A stretch of 64,000 nt of DNA, taken from contig QAOA01004437.1 of assembly GCA_003255065.1 (NCBI GenBank), positions 1 to 64,000 on the forward strand, in the 5' to 3' direction. The notes under the pieces were generated by a model. That model did not search any database and had not been told where the DNA came from. It saw nothing but the letters and a program-made list of their open reading frames with translations. A program made the translations under genes and the position numbers. The stretch comes from Cercis canadensis. Lineage: Eukaryota; Streptophyta; Magnoliopsida; Fabales; Fabaceae. Positions 46,797 through 57,508 of this stretch are shown one piece after another (position 1 is the stretch's first letter; every line of letters starts with the position of its first letter).

Positions 46797-48030
46797 TATC
46801 TCACCCTCTTTAAGTTGCAGTAGAATATGAACAAAATCTTTCTTGTCGGGGACGCCATCATTGTCCCTTTTCCTTTTCCCTGTATTTTTCAAACTTCAGC
46901 TTTCAATCTCTTCCCTCCCTTGCTAGCTCTCCAACCCTACCTCCTATTGTTAGACCAAGAGCTTCTCAACCAAACCAGTCTACATCAGCAACTCAATTTA
47001 AAGCTTCAAATTCAATCTCCTCCTGATAATAATATTGCAACTGTATAGTATTTGAATTCAAGTCTTATAGTTACACTCCTTGTTGAATAGTTTGTAATGA
47101 TGGTTGTAAAACCAAGTCTCACATTAGTTGAACTAAAGAATGTATAAGGCTTTATAAAAATAAACTAAAGTTATAGAGTAACTTTAGATAATTTGCCACA
47201 CAAGCCCATAAAGCTAGCCCAATCGCCTAACAAATCAAATATGCTTAATGATCTTTGATTAACACTTGGATACTTCTTGGGCCTTAATTTGACAAATATT
47301 TTAAGGTCCAATTTTAATAACCATACCAGACCGGTTCCAGTTGGTTTGACTAGGTTCGGATGACAATTAATTAAATTAAAAGGTTGACCAGTCATATTTG
47401 TTCATTAATGTATTTTCAAGTCTATGAAAGAGAACTCCCCAATGCATTAAAATTAACTTCTCGATTGAGAGTTTTTTAGGACTTTGTTGTATCTGGGATA
47501 ACTTGGTTTTAATAGATAAACAGTATTACACTCAAGACAGTGTAATTATTCACACCTCAAAGTCATTCATTTATAGTTTCAATTATTGTTTTTCTAACAC
47601 TCCTTAGATATAGGCAGTTGTTGTAACAGCATAACAACATACAAAATTAAACTGTATAAAAACCCATACTAATGAATAGATGATTTAATGTTTTCCTCAT
47701 TCATATTCTGGTTTACTTTTCCTGCTGTTATCATTTGTCTATAGCTATTACCATCTTGTGTATTGTACTTTTGACCAAGAATACATTTACGAACTATGTA
47801 TTTTGTTTGATGTTGCAGGCAGCATCTCACTCAGATTCACAGAGCACCCACTATTGAAGGAGGCTTCTGAAATCGCACCTTTTTCAGACTCACAAGTTCA
47901 ACAACATAGTTTTTCCTTCTTTTGAGCTTTAACACAAACTGGACGCTGACAAAGCAGAGAGCAGATAAGTAAAGGGAACAAAATGGTGTTGCGTTTAGCT
48001 GCAATGCCAATTGCTAGCGAAGCCATTCTT
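46797..48030 (-). pseudogene. Decayed tandem copy of the P450 gene (exon 1 pieces)
   Basis: Three pieces align in order with exon 1 of the intact gene: 46797-46890 (AACAAAATCTTTCTTGTCGG against ACAAAATCTTTCTTATCGG), about 46915-46950 (TTGCTAGCTCTCCAA), and 47717-48030, which contains the stretch around ATTCACAGAGCACCC and the start MASLAIGIAAKRNTILF. Between 46950 and 47717 about 770 bases of unrelated DNA have been inserted, and parts of the exon are deleted. The same orientation and the adjacent position indicate a tandem duplicate that degenerated. Confidence 0.75.
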
Positions 48031-48186
48031 GTTCCCCTGTCTCTGACTTCCATCTCATATTCACATTGAGTATATATGTAACGACACTGACAAGGCATCC
48101 TTGTGTATAAAATTCATTTATTTATTAGAATATCAGTTGATAAATTGTGAGGGAGTTCATTTTTTAAAGATGAAGAGACGTGGAGT
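48031..48186. other. Short spacer
   Basis: AT-rich DNA between the P450 pseudogene start and the first copia LTR. It may hold the old promoter of the P450 duplicate; nothing specific is seen. Confidence 0.3.
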
Positions 48187-48734
48187 GTGATTAACGCTAG
48201 TATCTTGGGTTAACTAAACGACACTCTTGTACAATAAATTATAAGATGGTTTGAACCACAAGAAAGTTAAAATTAAAATAATTTATAAATAAATTCCAAG
48301 TAATATTTACACACTCATTGAGCCTGTCATTTATTAAAAAAAATTATTTAATGTCAATTACTTTAGTAATCCAACACTTTGTTATGTCTTATTAACACAA
48401 AATATTACAACATCATTTAACTTAATTAAATTCATTTCATTTACAAATTATGTTGTAAGCAATATTTAAATATTTAGGTCAGTCAATAAAAGATAATAAG
48501 CCGATGGATGAACAATGAATAAACTGATTAATCTAACTGTAAGATTAACAATTCATATAATTCATTCTGTACAACATAATCATCTTTGGGTCAGTGAATT
48601 ACATTTTTTTTTTCAAAGAAAACGAGAGAATATAGTGAAAGAGATATGCTTGAGAGCTTGAGGTCATGGGATTTTGGTAGTGGAGCCTAATTGTAGATAT
48701 TTTATTATTATTTTTAGTTGGGATATTTATACTT

Positions 48735-49043
48735 GAGTAAAACCCCTTTTTAGTCCTTGAATTATTCAGTGATTGACAAGTTAGTCCTCCAAAAATGTTC
48801 GCTGACAATTTCATCCTCGAATTATGGTTCCGTACGACAAATTAGTCCTCGAATTATATTCGCTGACAATTTAGTCCTCGAATTATGGTTTCATACGACA
48901 AATTAGTCCTCGAATTAATCCTCAACTGAGGACTAATTTGTTGTACGGAACCATAATTCGAGGACTAAATTGTCAGCGAACATTTTTGGGGGACTAACTT
49001 GTCCATCGTTGAATTTTTCAGGGACCAAAAAGGGGTTTTACTC
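48735..49043. mobile_element. Foldback MITE of Mutator type (9-bp TSD)
   Basis: The element starts GAGTAAAACCCCTTTTTAGTCC and ends with its inverse GGACCAAAAAGGGGTTTTACTC; almost the whole 309 bases can fold back on themselves. TTTATACTT flanks both ends (48726-48734; 49044-49052), a perfect 9-bp duplication as made by Mutator-type transposases. One arm contains three tandem-like phrases of the form AATTAGTCCTCGAATTA. It is non-coding. Confidence 0.92.
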
Positions 49044-50097
49044 TTTATACTTTTATCTGTTAATAATGTTGCCTTAGTCTTCTAGTATTTAAGGGCTCAT
49101 AACCACCTCTTGTGGCGTGTAACTCTCATCACATAGTGAAAATCCAAAATGGCCATTGATGTAGGAGAATTTTCTCCAAACCACGTAAAATTTTTGCATA
49201 TTCTTTTTGTCTCTCTTTCTCTTTAATTTTCTCATGATTAATTCTACGAGCGTATAAAGTTTTCGCCCTACCTAAGAATTGGTATCAGAGCTTCGGAGAC
49301 GTCAAGTGTGATTAACACAAGTATCTTACATTAACTAAATGACATTTTTTAACAATAAATTATAAGATGGTTTGAATATAAACAAATTGCAACTGATATT
49401 TACACACTCATTGAGCCTGTCATTTATAAAAATTATTTAATGTTAATTACTTTAGTAATCCAACACTTTATTATTTTTTATTAACATAAAATATTACAAC
49501 ATCATTTAACTTAAATTCATTTCATTTACAAATTATATTGTAAACAATATTTGAATATTTAGGTCCGTCAGTAAAAGATAAAATGCCGATGGATCAACAA
49601 TTAATAAATTGATTCATCTAACTATAAGATTAACATCTCATATCATTCATTCTGTACAACATAATCAGATTTGGGTCAGTGAATTAAATTCTTTTTTTCA
49701 AAAAAAAAAAAGGGGGGGAGGAGAGAGAATACAGTGAAAGAGATATGCGTGACAGCTTGAGGTTGTGGGATTTTGGCGGTGGAGTCTAATTGCTGAAATT
49801 TTTTTATTATTATTTTTAGTTGGAGTATTTATGTACTTTCATCTGTTAATAATGTTGTCATAATCTCCTAGTATTTAAAGGCTCGTAACCACCTCTTGTG
49901 GCGTGTACCTCTAATCACATAGTGAAAACCCAATGCAGCTGTGGACGTAAGAGGATTTTCTCCGAACTACATAAAATTTTTTTGTGTTACTTTTGTCTCT
50001 CTTTCTCTTTAATTTTTTTTCGATTTATTTTATGAACATAAAAAGTTTTTGCCCTACCTAACAACTGGTATCAAAGCTTCGGTTGAAGTGATCAAAG

Positions 50098-51842
50098 AAT
50101 GGGAGCGATGATAGCGGAAGAATGAAAAATGAGGATTGCCAAGTTTGACGGTAACAATTTTGGTTCCTAGAAGATGCAGATTTAAGACTATTTGTATCAG
50201 AAGAAGTTGCATCAATCTCTTTTGGAAAAAAAAAAAAGCCAAATTCTATGTCGGATAAAGATTGGGAGTTGCTAGATAGACAAGCACTAGGAGTCATTCG
50301 TTTGACATTAACTCAAATGTCGCTTTTACTATCAAGAATGATAAGACGACTGCAAATTTGATGAAAGCATTATCAAATACATATGAGAAGTCATCCGCTT
50401 TGAATAAGGTATATATGATGCATTATCTATTTAATTTAAAAATGGATGATGGTTCTCCTATTCCTAATCATATTAATTACTTCAATATGATTATTAGTCA
50501 ATTGAGTTCTGTTGATGTTAATTTTGATGATGAAATAGAAGCTCTAGTATTGTTATCCTCTTTGCCGAATAGTTGGGAGGCAACTGTGACTACAATTAGT
50601 AGATCTTTTGGAGCAAATAAATTAAAATATAATGATATTCGAGATTTGATTTTGAGCGAGGATATTCGCAGAAAATCAATGGGAGAATCATCTGGGTCTG
50701 CTTTGAGTACCGAAAGCAGGGGAAGAACAACTAAATGAGGTGACGATAGAGGAAGATCTAAGTCTAGAAAGAGAAGTTAGTCTAGACCCAGCAATCCAAC
50801 TTGCTAGAACTGTGATAAGGAGGGACATCTCAGAAGGGATTGTAAGCAGAAGAAGAACCAGCAACATAATGATGATTCTGCAAATGCAACAACTGAAGAA
50901 ATTGCATATGCTCTAATTTTAAGTGTTGACAGGCCGACATCCAGATAGGATCTTGGATTTTAAACTTTGGTGCTTCTTTTCATACTACCTCATAGAGAGA
51001 GTGTTTGAGAAATTATGTGTTTGGTAATTTCGGAAAAGTTCATCTTGCTAATGATAAACCTCTAAGTATTGTGAGGAATGGTGAAGTTCATATAACGACA
51101 ACTAATACAACTGTGTGGAAATTAAAAAATGTTAGGCATGTTCCTGGATTGAAAAGGAATTTAATTTTCATAGGACAACTTGATGATGATGGACATTCAA
51201 CAACTTTTGTTGGCGGTTCATGGAAAATCACCAAAGGTTCTATGGTTGTAGCATGTGGAAATGAGTCTGGGACCCTTTATATGACCTCAAGCACAAAAGA
51301 CATTGTGGCAGTGGCTAATTCAGAAATTAATTCAAATACCTAGAAAATACCAAAGGTTATATGAGTGAGAAAAGGATGAAGATAATGGCATCAAAGGAAA
51401 AATTGTCTTATTTGAAGTCTATAGACGTTGGCATTTATAAGGATTGTATTTTTGGCAAATAGAGAAATGTCAGTTTCTCCAAAGCTGGAAGGGTGCCTAA
51501 GATAGAAAAGCTAGAGCTTGTTTATACAGATGTATGGGGTCCCTCGCCTGTATCATCTCTTGGTAGCTCACGTTATTATGTCACTTTCATTGATGATTCC
51601 ACTTGTAAGGTATGTATTTATTTTTAAAAAATAAATCTAATATATTTGATACTTTTAAAAAGTAAAAATTTCAGGTAAAGAATGAATCTGGTAAAAAGAT
51701 AAAATGTCTACGGTCTAATACTAGTGGTGAGTATAGCATCAAAGAGCTCAAAGATTTATGTGCAGTGAATGGAATTCGGATGGAGAAAACTATTCCTAAA
51801 ACACCATAGCAAAATGATGTTGCTGAGCGTATGAACATAACT
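50098..51842 (+). pseudogene. copia gag-protease-integrase fragment
   Basis: Gag starts MGAMIAEE near 50100 but has several stops before 50358, then reads cleanly to 50738 (MHYLFNLKMDDGSPI; LLSSLPNSWEATVTTISRS). A zinc knuckle CDKEGHLRRDC follows at about 50812. The protease active site is lost (FILPH region, stops). The post-protease segment RHVPGLKRNLIFIGQLDDDG lies at 51005-51343. Integrase pieces extend to QNDVAERMN (about 51833), where a partial LTR cuts it. It cannot be functional. Confidence 0.8.
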
Positions 51843-52182
51843 TTGATATTTTATTATTATTTTTATAGTTGGAGTATTTATGTACTTTCATCTATTAATA
51901 ATGTTGTCCAAGTCTTCTAGTATTTAAAGGCTGCTAGCCACCTCTTGTAGCGTGTAAGTGCAGCCATGGACGTAGGAGGACTTTCTCCGAACCACGTAAA
52001 ATTTTTGTGCACTCCTTTTGTCTATCTTTCTCTTTAATTTTCTTTCAATTAATTCTACGAGCGTAGAAAGTTTTCGCCCTACCTAACACACAAGATTATT
52101 CCAAAATCGCTATATTGGGTCTAATCTTATCACAAAAGAAAAATGCCAACACGACATTTCCATCAATGAGATAAGAAATTAC

Positions 52183-53249
52183 CAGAAGACATTGAAGCTT
52201 CATTACAGCTTTAATACTCTCCCTCGAGGTTGCACCCTCCGGCCAATCCAACCTACCCCTTCTCACATACTTCTTAGCGTGTCGGCTGAACATGCAAAAT
52301 AAATTAAATAGTCATTCATTATATCTATGTTGTCCAAAGTAGAAGTCATGTTTAGAACACCAAAACAAATACAATTTTCAACAGGTGAAGTCACTTAATC
52401 TACTTTCTTCAACATGTGATACAAATGCAATATATATCGCACGGATAACTCCATCCAAGTCCTATAGACATAATCAGACGAAAATGATATTGCAACATAC
52501 AATTTGCTATAAGTTCACTCATAAAACATAAGCACTCTAATTTCTCTTTGTAATACCATACTATTTGCCATATAAATATCATAAGTCAATTAATTTATTC
52601 AGTATATATACCAAGGATAACTTCAGGTGCTCAATAATGATGTGTTGATACAATGTAATTCTCATCTTCTCTCTCATAAGTTGTGCTGCCAAAATCAATA
52701 ACCTTGATGGCACTTGAGATTGGAACACTCTTGAAATAAGAACTTGGTGATCTAGATGAACTCTGTTTAAAATTAAAATAAAAAGGATCTAATAAATTGT
52801 CCATGAACTATGAAAATTGCTTATTCAAAAAGCCATGTATACAGAAATGATAATACCTTGTAGTCGGGAATCTTAACATGCTCTGGTGAAACTAGAATTA
52901 TGTTTTCAGGCTTCAAGTCAGTATGGATCATGTGCAAATCATGCATGACTGTAATTTCACAAAGAAAAAAAAAATTGTTAGGAAGGTGACTCAAGCTCAA
53001 AAAGATGTCTTGCCATATTACAACTAAAACAACGATAAAAATGTGATACAAATAAGAGGCAATAGTACACCACCTAATGGTAACCATGCATAGTAATATG
53101 TAAAATTTCTACTGTGCAAAGTGAAAAAACCCCAAAAAAAAAAAAACTAGTTCAGGTAAATACTACACACAAGCTACACATTCCAATAGTGGTCTGCCAA
53201 TCTCGCGGACAAGATCAATGGGAAATGAGTAATAACTTGGGGTCATGTG
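52183..53249 (-). pseudogene. AFC/LAMMER-type protein kinase pseudogene (catalytic core exons)
   Basis: Exons in order on the minus strand: up to 53171 (SFPIDLVREIGRPLLECVA), 52948-52856 (MHDLHMIHTDLKPENIILV; IPDYK), 52762-52612 (SAIKVIDFGSTTYEREDENY; THHY-stop-APEVILG), a short piece near 52461 (GLGWSYPCDI) and 52285-52183 (RHAKKYVRRGRLDWPEGATS; ESIKAVMK). Splice sites are GT..AG, and the phase-1 join restores ECVAFMHDL. Catalytic HTDLKPEN and DFG are intact, but TGA replaces the arginine before APEV, the exon after GLGWSYPCDI is ruined before the CDIWSVG segment, and the exons for the N-lobe and C terminus are absent. AFC/CLK kinases phosphorylate SR splicing factors in the nucleus. This copy is dead; a solo LTR at 53255 interrupts its upstream side. 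Confidence 0.85.
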
Positions 53250-53254
53250 TTTAC

Positions 53255-56019
53255 TGATACCTGTCTATTAGGACTATAAAAACCATGTTTTAACACTAAA
53301 TTCCTACCTACATTATGAATAAATTCCCCTTAAACATGGTATTTAATCCATGAATTGGTGTTTTTAGGTACTAATATGTTTGACCAAGCAAAAAGAAGAA
53401 TTTAGAAGAAATTCATGGAGAAAAATGCAAGGAGACATGCTTAATTTGAAGTCCTGATAAGGACACGGGCATGCACACACTCGTGCTTCCCTTGTGTCTA
53501 ACCTCCAGAAGCTGCTACTCAAGCTCAGTGATGAACACGGCCAAGATAAAATAAGACACGGTTGTGTGTGAAGCCGTGTTAACCAATCAGAGTTGCACAA
53601 TTGGAGAACACACCCAGAGCAAGAAGACACACGGACCATGTCTAAGGAACATGGGCTGAAGCAGAGAAGAACACGGTCGTGCCTGAAACCGTGTTTGAAG
53701 ACCAAGAAAGCACTCCAAGTGACACACCAAGTTAGAAAGTAAGACACGGCCGTGTCAAGGCCGTGTTCGAGCAATGTCTAATTGGAAAACCTAAACTCCA
53801 CAAAAGTATAAATAGGAATTGGATGAGAGAAGAGGGGGGGCCGTCTTCTTGGAGAAGAAAAGGAGAGGAACCAAAGCACGAAGAGCAATAATTAGGATTC
53901 GATCTACACCTAGTTTTTCTTCCTTTCATCTCATGTTGAATTTTATCTATTTGATTTTACTAAATTTAGTCATGAGTAGCTAAACTCTTAGTGTTAGGGG
54001 CTTGATGTAATTCGTTTGTGATGAGGTTTCAAGACTGAATGGAATCACTTTAGTACAATTCTTATTGTTGAATGGAATTTGCTGATCTTAATGTGTTTGA
54101 ATGATTGGCCCCCATTCGAATAGGTTAATGATTCGTGTTGATGCTAGGAATAGTAAGATATGAATATGCTTCTATAAATTCTATCATAAATTGAGTTGAT
54201 CTAGGAATAGATGACTTAGTTTGTGTGGCTTAATGTTAATTCCCTTTGGACTTGAGCACCTGGATAATTTAATTGAACCAAGGAATTGGGCGATTAACTA
54301 GGATAGGGAGGATTGCTTCTCTAAGGAATTGGAGTCAATCAAATTATGGAAAGTAGCCAGCAACAAGGGAATTGTGACTGAAGTAATTAGTTCTTTATTG
54401 ATCCAAAGGTTATTTTGTCTATGAAGTTACCGAACATGCAAGCGAATGAAATCAACCCCTAACTGATGAGACGTTATTTTACACTATTTGTTTCCCTTAT
54501 ACTTAATCTTTTAGTGTGTGTTTCTAGTGATTTTTATGACCCTTAGACATGTTTTGGAGACTTGGACTTGTTGGTGCTTATAGATTTTAATTGCATAACT
54601 GTTGAATTCTGGCACTGCTTACATTTTTCACCATATCTTGGGCTACAGATATCCGATTGATGTGATTCTAGTTTCGTTGGAAAGCTGACAGAAACTTATA
54701 CATTTCATATGAAGAGCCCAGAAGCTGATTCTCTCTTCTGGACAACTGAAATTCTTGTGCAAGCAGTCCAGATTTTCTGCATCTGCCCAGCATTGACTGA
54801 TTCCTTTCCTTAGGTCTGCCTATTGGACCAGAGCATGTTTATTTGGGCCAACATCTGCTTATTGGGCCAGCACACATGACACTAGGGCTTGATCACCTTT
54901 TTACCATTAAAGTTTTAGGAAACTAGGTTTATTTTGTAATTAGGAAACTTAGATAAGGCAGTCAGCTAGTATTTATTCTCAAGTTGTTGAGAAAAATATA
55001 CCACATTACCACCTTGCAATCAGAAGCTGCTGCTGCTGCCTCCTATTGCTGATTTCGAATTTCTACCTTTGCTTTGTGTTGAAGTCTTCCATGGAAGGCT
55101 AAGTTCTTTCGTAATCAATTCAAGAGGAGCCAAACTTAATAATCCAGAGTTCCTGTACTTCAACCGGGTTTGATTTAATTTAATTTGAATTACTGCTTCT
55201 TCCCTTCTTCATGTGATTGAATGGTACTTTGATTACATGCTTTGTATGAATTTAAATCGGTTGATTAGATTCATAACAGTAATCAGATTGATAATCATAC
55301 TTTAAAGGTCTTTAATATATGGTTAACTTGGACAATTCGATTCTTAAATTAATCTGGACTTAGTGATATAAAACGGTTGCCTAGATTCTTAATTTCATGA
55401 TTAATTGAATCCTGATTGGTAAATCAGTAGGAATTCTAAGTGCTACTATTAAGGTTCTAGGTAACATTTAACTAAGAATTAAATCAGACTTAGGTTATCT
55501 TTAGTGAACAAGGATGAATTAGGGTTTGGTTGCCTGCTTGAGTTGATTACATTTTCTCTTACTTGATAAATTCAGTTTATTGCTTTCTAGATTCTTAACA
55601 TTCTGCATTCAACACAACCCCCCCCCCCCCCCTTTTATTATGTTCTTGCTTAAGTCCTACTAGATTAGTTGTTCTGGTGAATCCTTGGGAGACGACACTG
55701 GTTGCATCCTATACTACAAATTAGTTGCAATTAGTAGTTTAATTTTGTACGGTTCGGCACCCGTCACTAACCTTCATACTTATATCGTAAATCTCATAGT
55801 TAAATTGTTGTCCAAGTTGTTTGCTTAATCATTTAAGTATTGTTACTTTACTTAATTACAATAATTATTTTAAGGCTGCCTTCGATCCAAAGTGTTATTC
55901 CTTCAAATAGAACCAATATTGGAGAAATTGGTAATTGCTTGCGTTAATTCCTGAGGATGATACTCTACTCATTTTTACTACTTGTGTGACTCGGTACACT
56001 TGCCAGAAAAAGTCCATCA
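53255..56019 (+). mobile_element. Solo LTR (TSD TTTAC) containing a second solo LTR
   Basis: It begins TGATACCTGTCTATTAGG and ends AAAAAGTCCATCA. TTTAC lies on both sides (53250-53254; 56020-56024). Subtracting the nested LTR and one TSD copy leaves about 1.46 kb. A plus-strand core promoter GTATAAATAGGA (about 53804-53815) matches that of the Athila-like LTRs at 3765 and 9835, and the 3' end has the same layout (CTTGTGTGACTCGGTACACTTG), so I place it with Athila-like gypsy by analogy. ACACGG and CCGTGT words are frequent at 53460-53770. The open frames here are on the wrong strand and unsupported. Confidence 0.9.
54464..55766 (+). mobile_element. Nested solo LTR (TSD CTAAC)
   Basis: The element is 1,303 bases, beginning TGATGAGACGTTATTTTACAC and ending GTACGGTTCGGCACCCGTCA, with CTAAC on both sides (54459-54463; 55767-55771). 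It contains no coding region. The end is shared, inverted, by the fragment at 2475-2729. A run of 14 C at 55618-55632 corresponds to a G-rich run in that fragment. It must be younger than the LTR that contains it. Confidence 0.93.
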
Positions 56020-56024
56020 TTTAC

Positions 56025-56516
56025 CCATCACATATGAATAGTCCAATTCACTTATGAATCCAATTTACGCATAGAAGAACGTAAGGAATAGTCATGAACA
56101 CAGCAGCAAACAAAAATAATTCTTACAAAGCAATTCGCACCAAAAGCCTTCAACTCAAGTGGGAGAGAGAAGCAATGTTTGCAAGGCGAAATCCAAGGAA
56201 GGAAGAGAGCGAGAGAAAGTGGAAGAGAGAAACAACATAACAATATGACATTGACCTCAACAGAAATCATCAGAAAATAGACATGTTTTCTTTAGGTGTG
56301 CATTGAGATTGATTCAAAATTGATGTGTGGAAATCATCAAAAATGGAAATTTAAGAATATTGTACATATTTCCACTTTCTCTAGCATTGCACCCGGGCAG
56401 TTCTTCCGTGCCATATAGCACTTTTCATTTAGATCAAGATCTTCTAATGCACTTTAAAGGATAAAATGAACACTTCTTCACCTTTAAATTAATAATGGTT
56501 GAGATCATTACACATC
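56025..56516. other. Flanking DNA, presumably former kinase intron or upstream DNA
   Basis: This continues the kinase locus beyond the solo LTR but shows no N-lobe exon that I can recognise (no glycine loop or VAIK-type lysine motif). GA-rich text at 56150-56230 gives a spurious frame on the minus strand. Confidence 0.35.
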
Positions 56517-56521
56517 ATTCT

Positions 56522-57394
56522 TGTAAGAGAATATCGTGACCTATACAACCAATTGACAAAACCAGAAGCAAATACCAGCAATACAAAAAGCTAAACCAGA
56601 AAAGCTAATAAAACAGTAAATCAAGATAAGAAGAACAACACCAGAGATTTATGTGGTTCAGCCAAGTTGCTTACATCCACGAGAGAGAGCATTCCACTAT
56701 GATTATCATCATCAAGATTAGATCTTCCTTACAATAGAATCCCCCTTGGTTTCAGTTCTTGAACCTTGCAGCATATGCAATCAGAACCCAAGCCTCACTC
56801 TATCTCTTTCTCTCTCAATCTCTCTGATTCTTTCCTTATCTAGTATCTCACAAGTCTAGAAACTCTAATTGCACATTATGCCATCCTTCACACATCACAC
56901 GTTTATATATACATCAATCGCAAGTCGGTTATGGCCAGTAACTAACTAATAACTGATTTCTGAGACACAACACGCCCTCGACACTGCTGTGTCTGTAGTC
57001 CAAGGACCTCACTTAAGTGACACACCCCATGTCATTAAATCTCTAGCCCGTGTCTTGAGATCAGACACGCCCGTCTTTATATGATACGCCCCACGTCTGA
57101 GTTCCAGAGACTTACTCCAAGTAACACGTTCAATCCCACCATGAACACGCCCATGTTTCATCTCCAGAAATGACACGTCCAAACTCTCCAATGAACACGC
57201 CCCATGTTCCTGCCCGTGTCTAACCTGCAGAGACCAAGTCTAAGTGACACGGCCTTCTCCATCAATGCACATGCCCATGTCACATCCCGTGCCTTCATTC
57301 TAGAGATGATGCTTAAGTGACACGGTCTGCTCCATAAGTGAACATGGTTGTGTCTCCTGCCCATGTTCCACTTACTCAAGGGCTGATCATCACA
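56522..57394 (-). mobile_element. Solo copia-type LTR (TSD ATTCT)
   Basis: 873 bases. On the minus strand it begins TGTGATGATCAGCCC and ends ATTCTCTTACA, the same termini as the copia LTRs at 21275 and 25855, with a shared internal block around GGTTATGGCCAGTAACTAAC (inverted). ATTCT flanks both sides (56517-56521; 57395-57399). Short words ACACGCCC and ACACGG recur about every 20-35 bases at 57000-57370. No genes inside. Confidence 0.9.
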
Positions 57395-57399
57395 ATTCT

Positions 57400-57508
57400 A
57401 TTAAAAAATCTTATAATTGATAATTAATAATCCTCCACCTCTGCCTAAACCATTTCCTTCATAGTTCATAAGACCTCCATTGGCACCACCACTGCCACCA
57501 CCACTACC
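57400..57508 (-). pseudogene. Glycine-rich protein gene, downstream half
   Basis: The minus strand reads GSGGGSGGANGGLMNYEGNG followed by LGRGGGLL, a glycine-rich coding stretch directly outside the hAT end. With 60697-60815 it makes one glycine-rich gene split by the hAT element. Translation continues to about 57420, where the copia-type LTR lies close by. Frame and start are lost. Confidence 0.5.

Larger units (their letters stand above)
48187..52088 (+). mobile_element. Rearranged Ty1/copia element with head-to-tail LTRs
   Basis: LTR A (about 48187-49276) and LTR B (about 49309-50058) share the start TGTGATTAAC, the middle AATATAGTGAAAGAGATATG and the end GCCCTACCTAA. After A comes a primer binding site ATTGGTATCAGAGCTTCGG and only about 15 further bases before B starts; after B comes ACTGGTATCAAAGCTTCGG and then gag-pol. 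A truncated internal region (50059-51842) joins straight to a partial third LTR (51843-52088) that also ends GCCCTACCTAACA. RT and RNase H are missing. No matching target duplication is evident. A MITE (48735-49043) sits in LTR A only, so it arrived after the LTRs were separated. Confidence 0.82.

Noticed and set aside
53364..53929. Minus-strand open frames rich in C, S and L
   Set aside because: They lie antisense in a solo LTR whose promoter (GTATAAATAGGA) and target duplications define it as a plus-strand LTR.
57009..57379. Minus-strand open frames with repeated MTW/TWSKSL patterns
   Set aside because: They come from the recurrent ACACGCCC/ACACGG words in a solo LTR.
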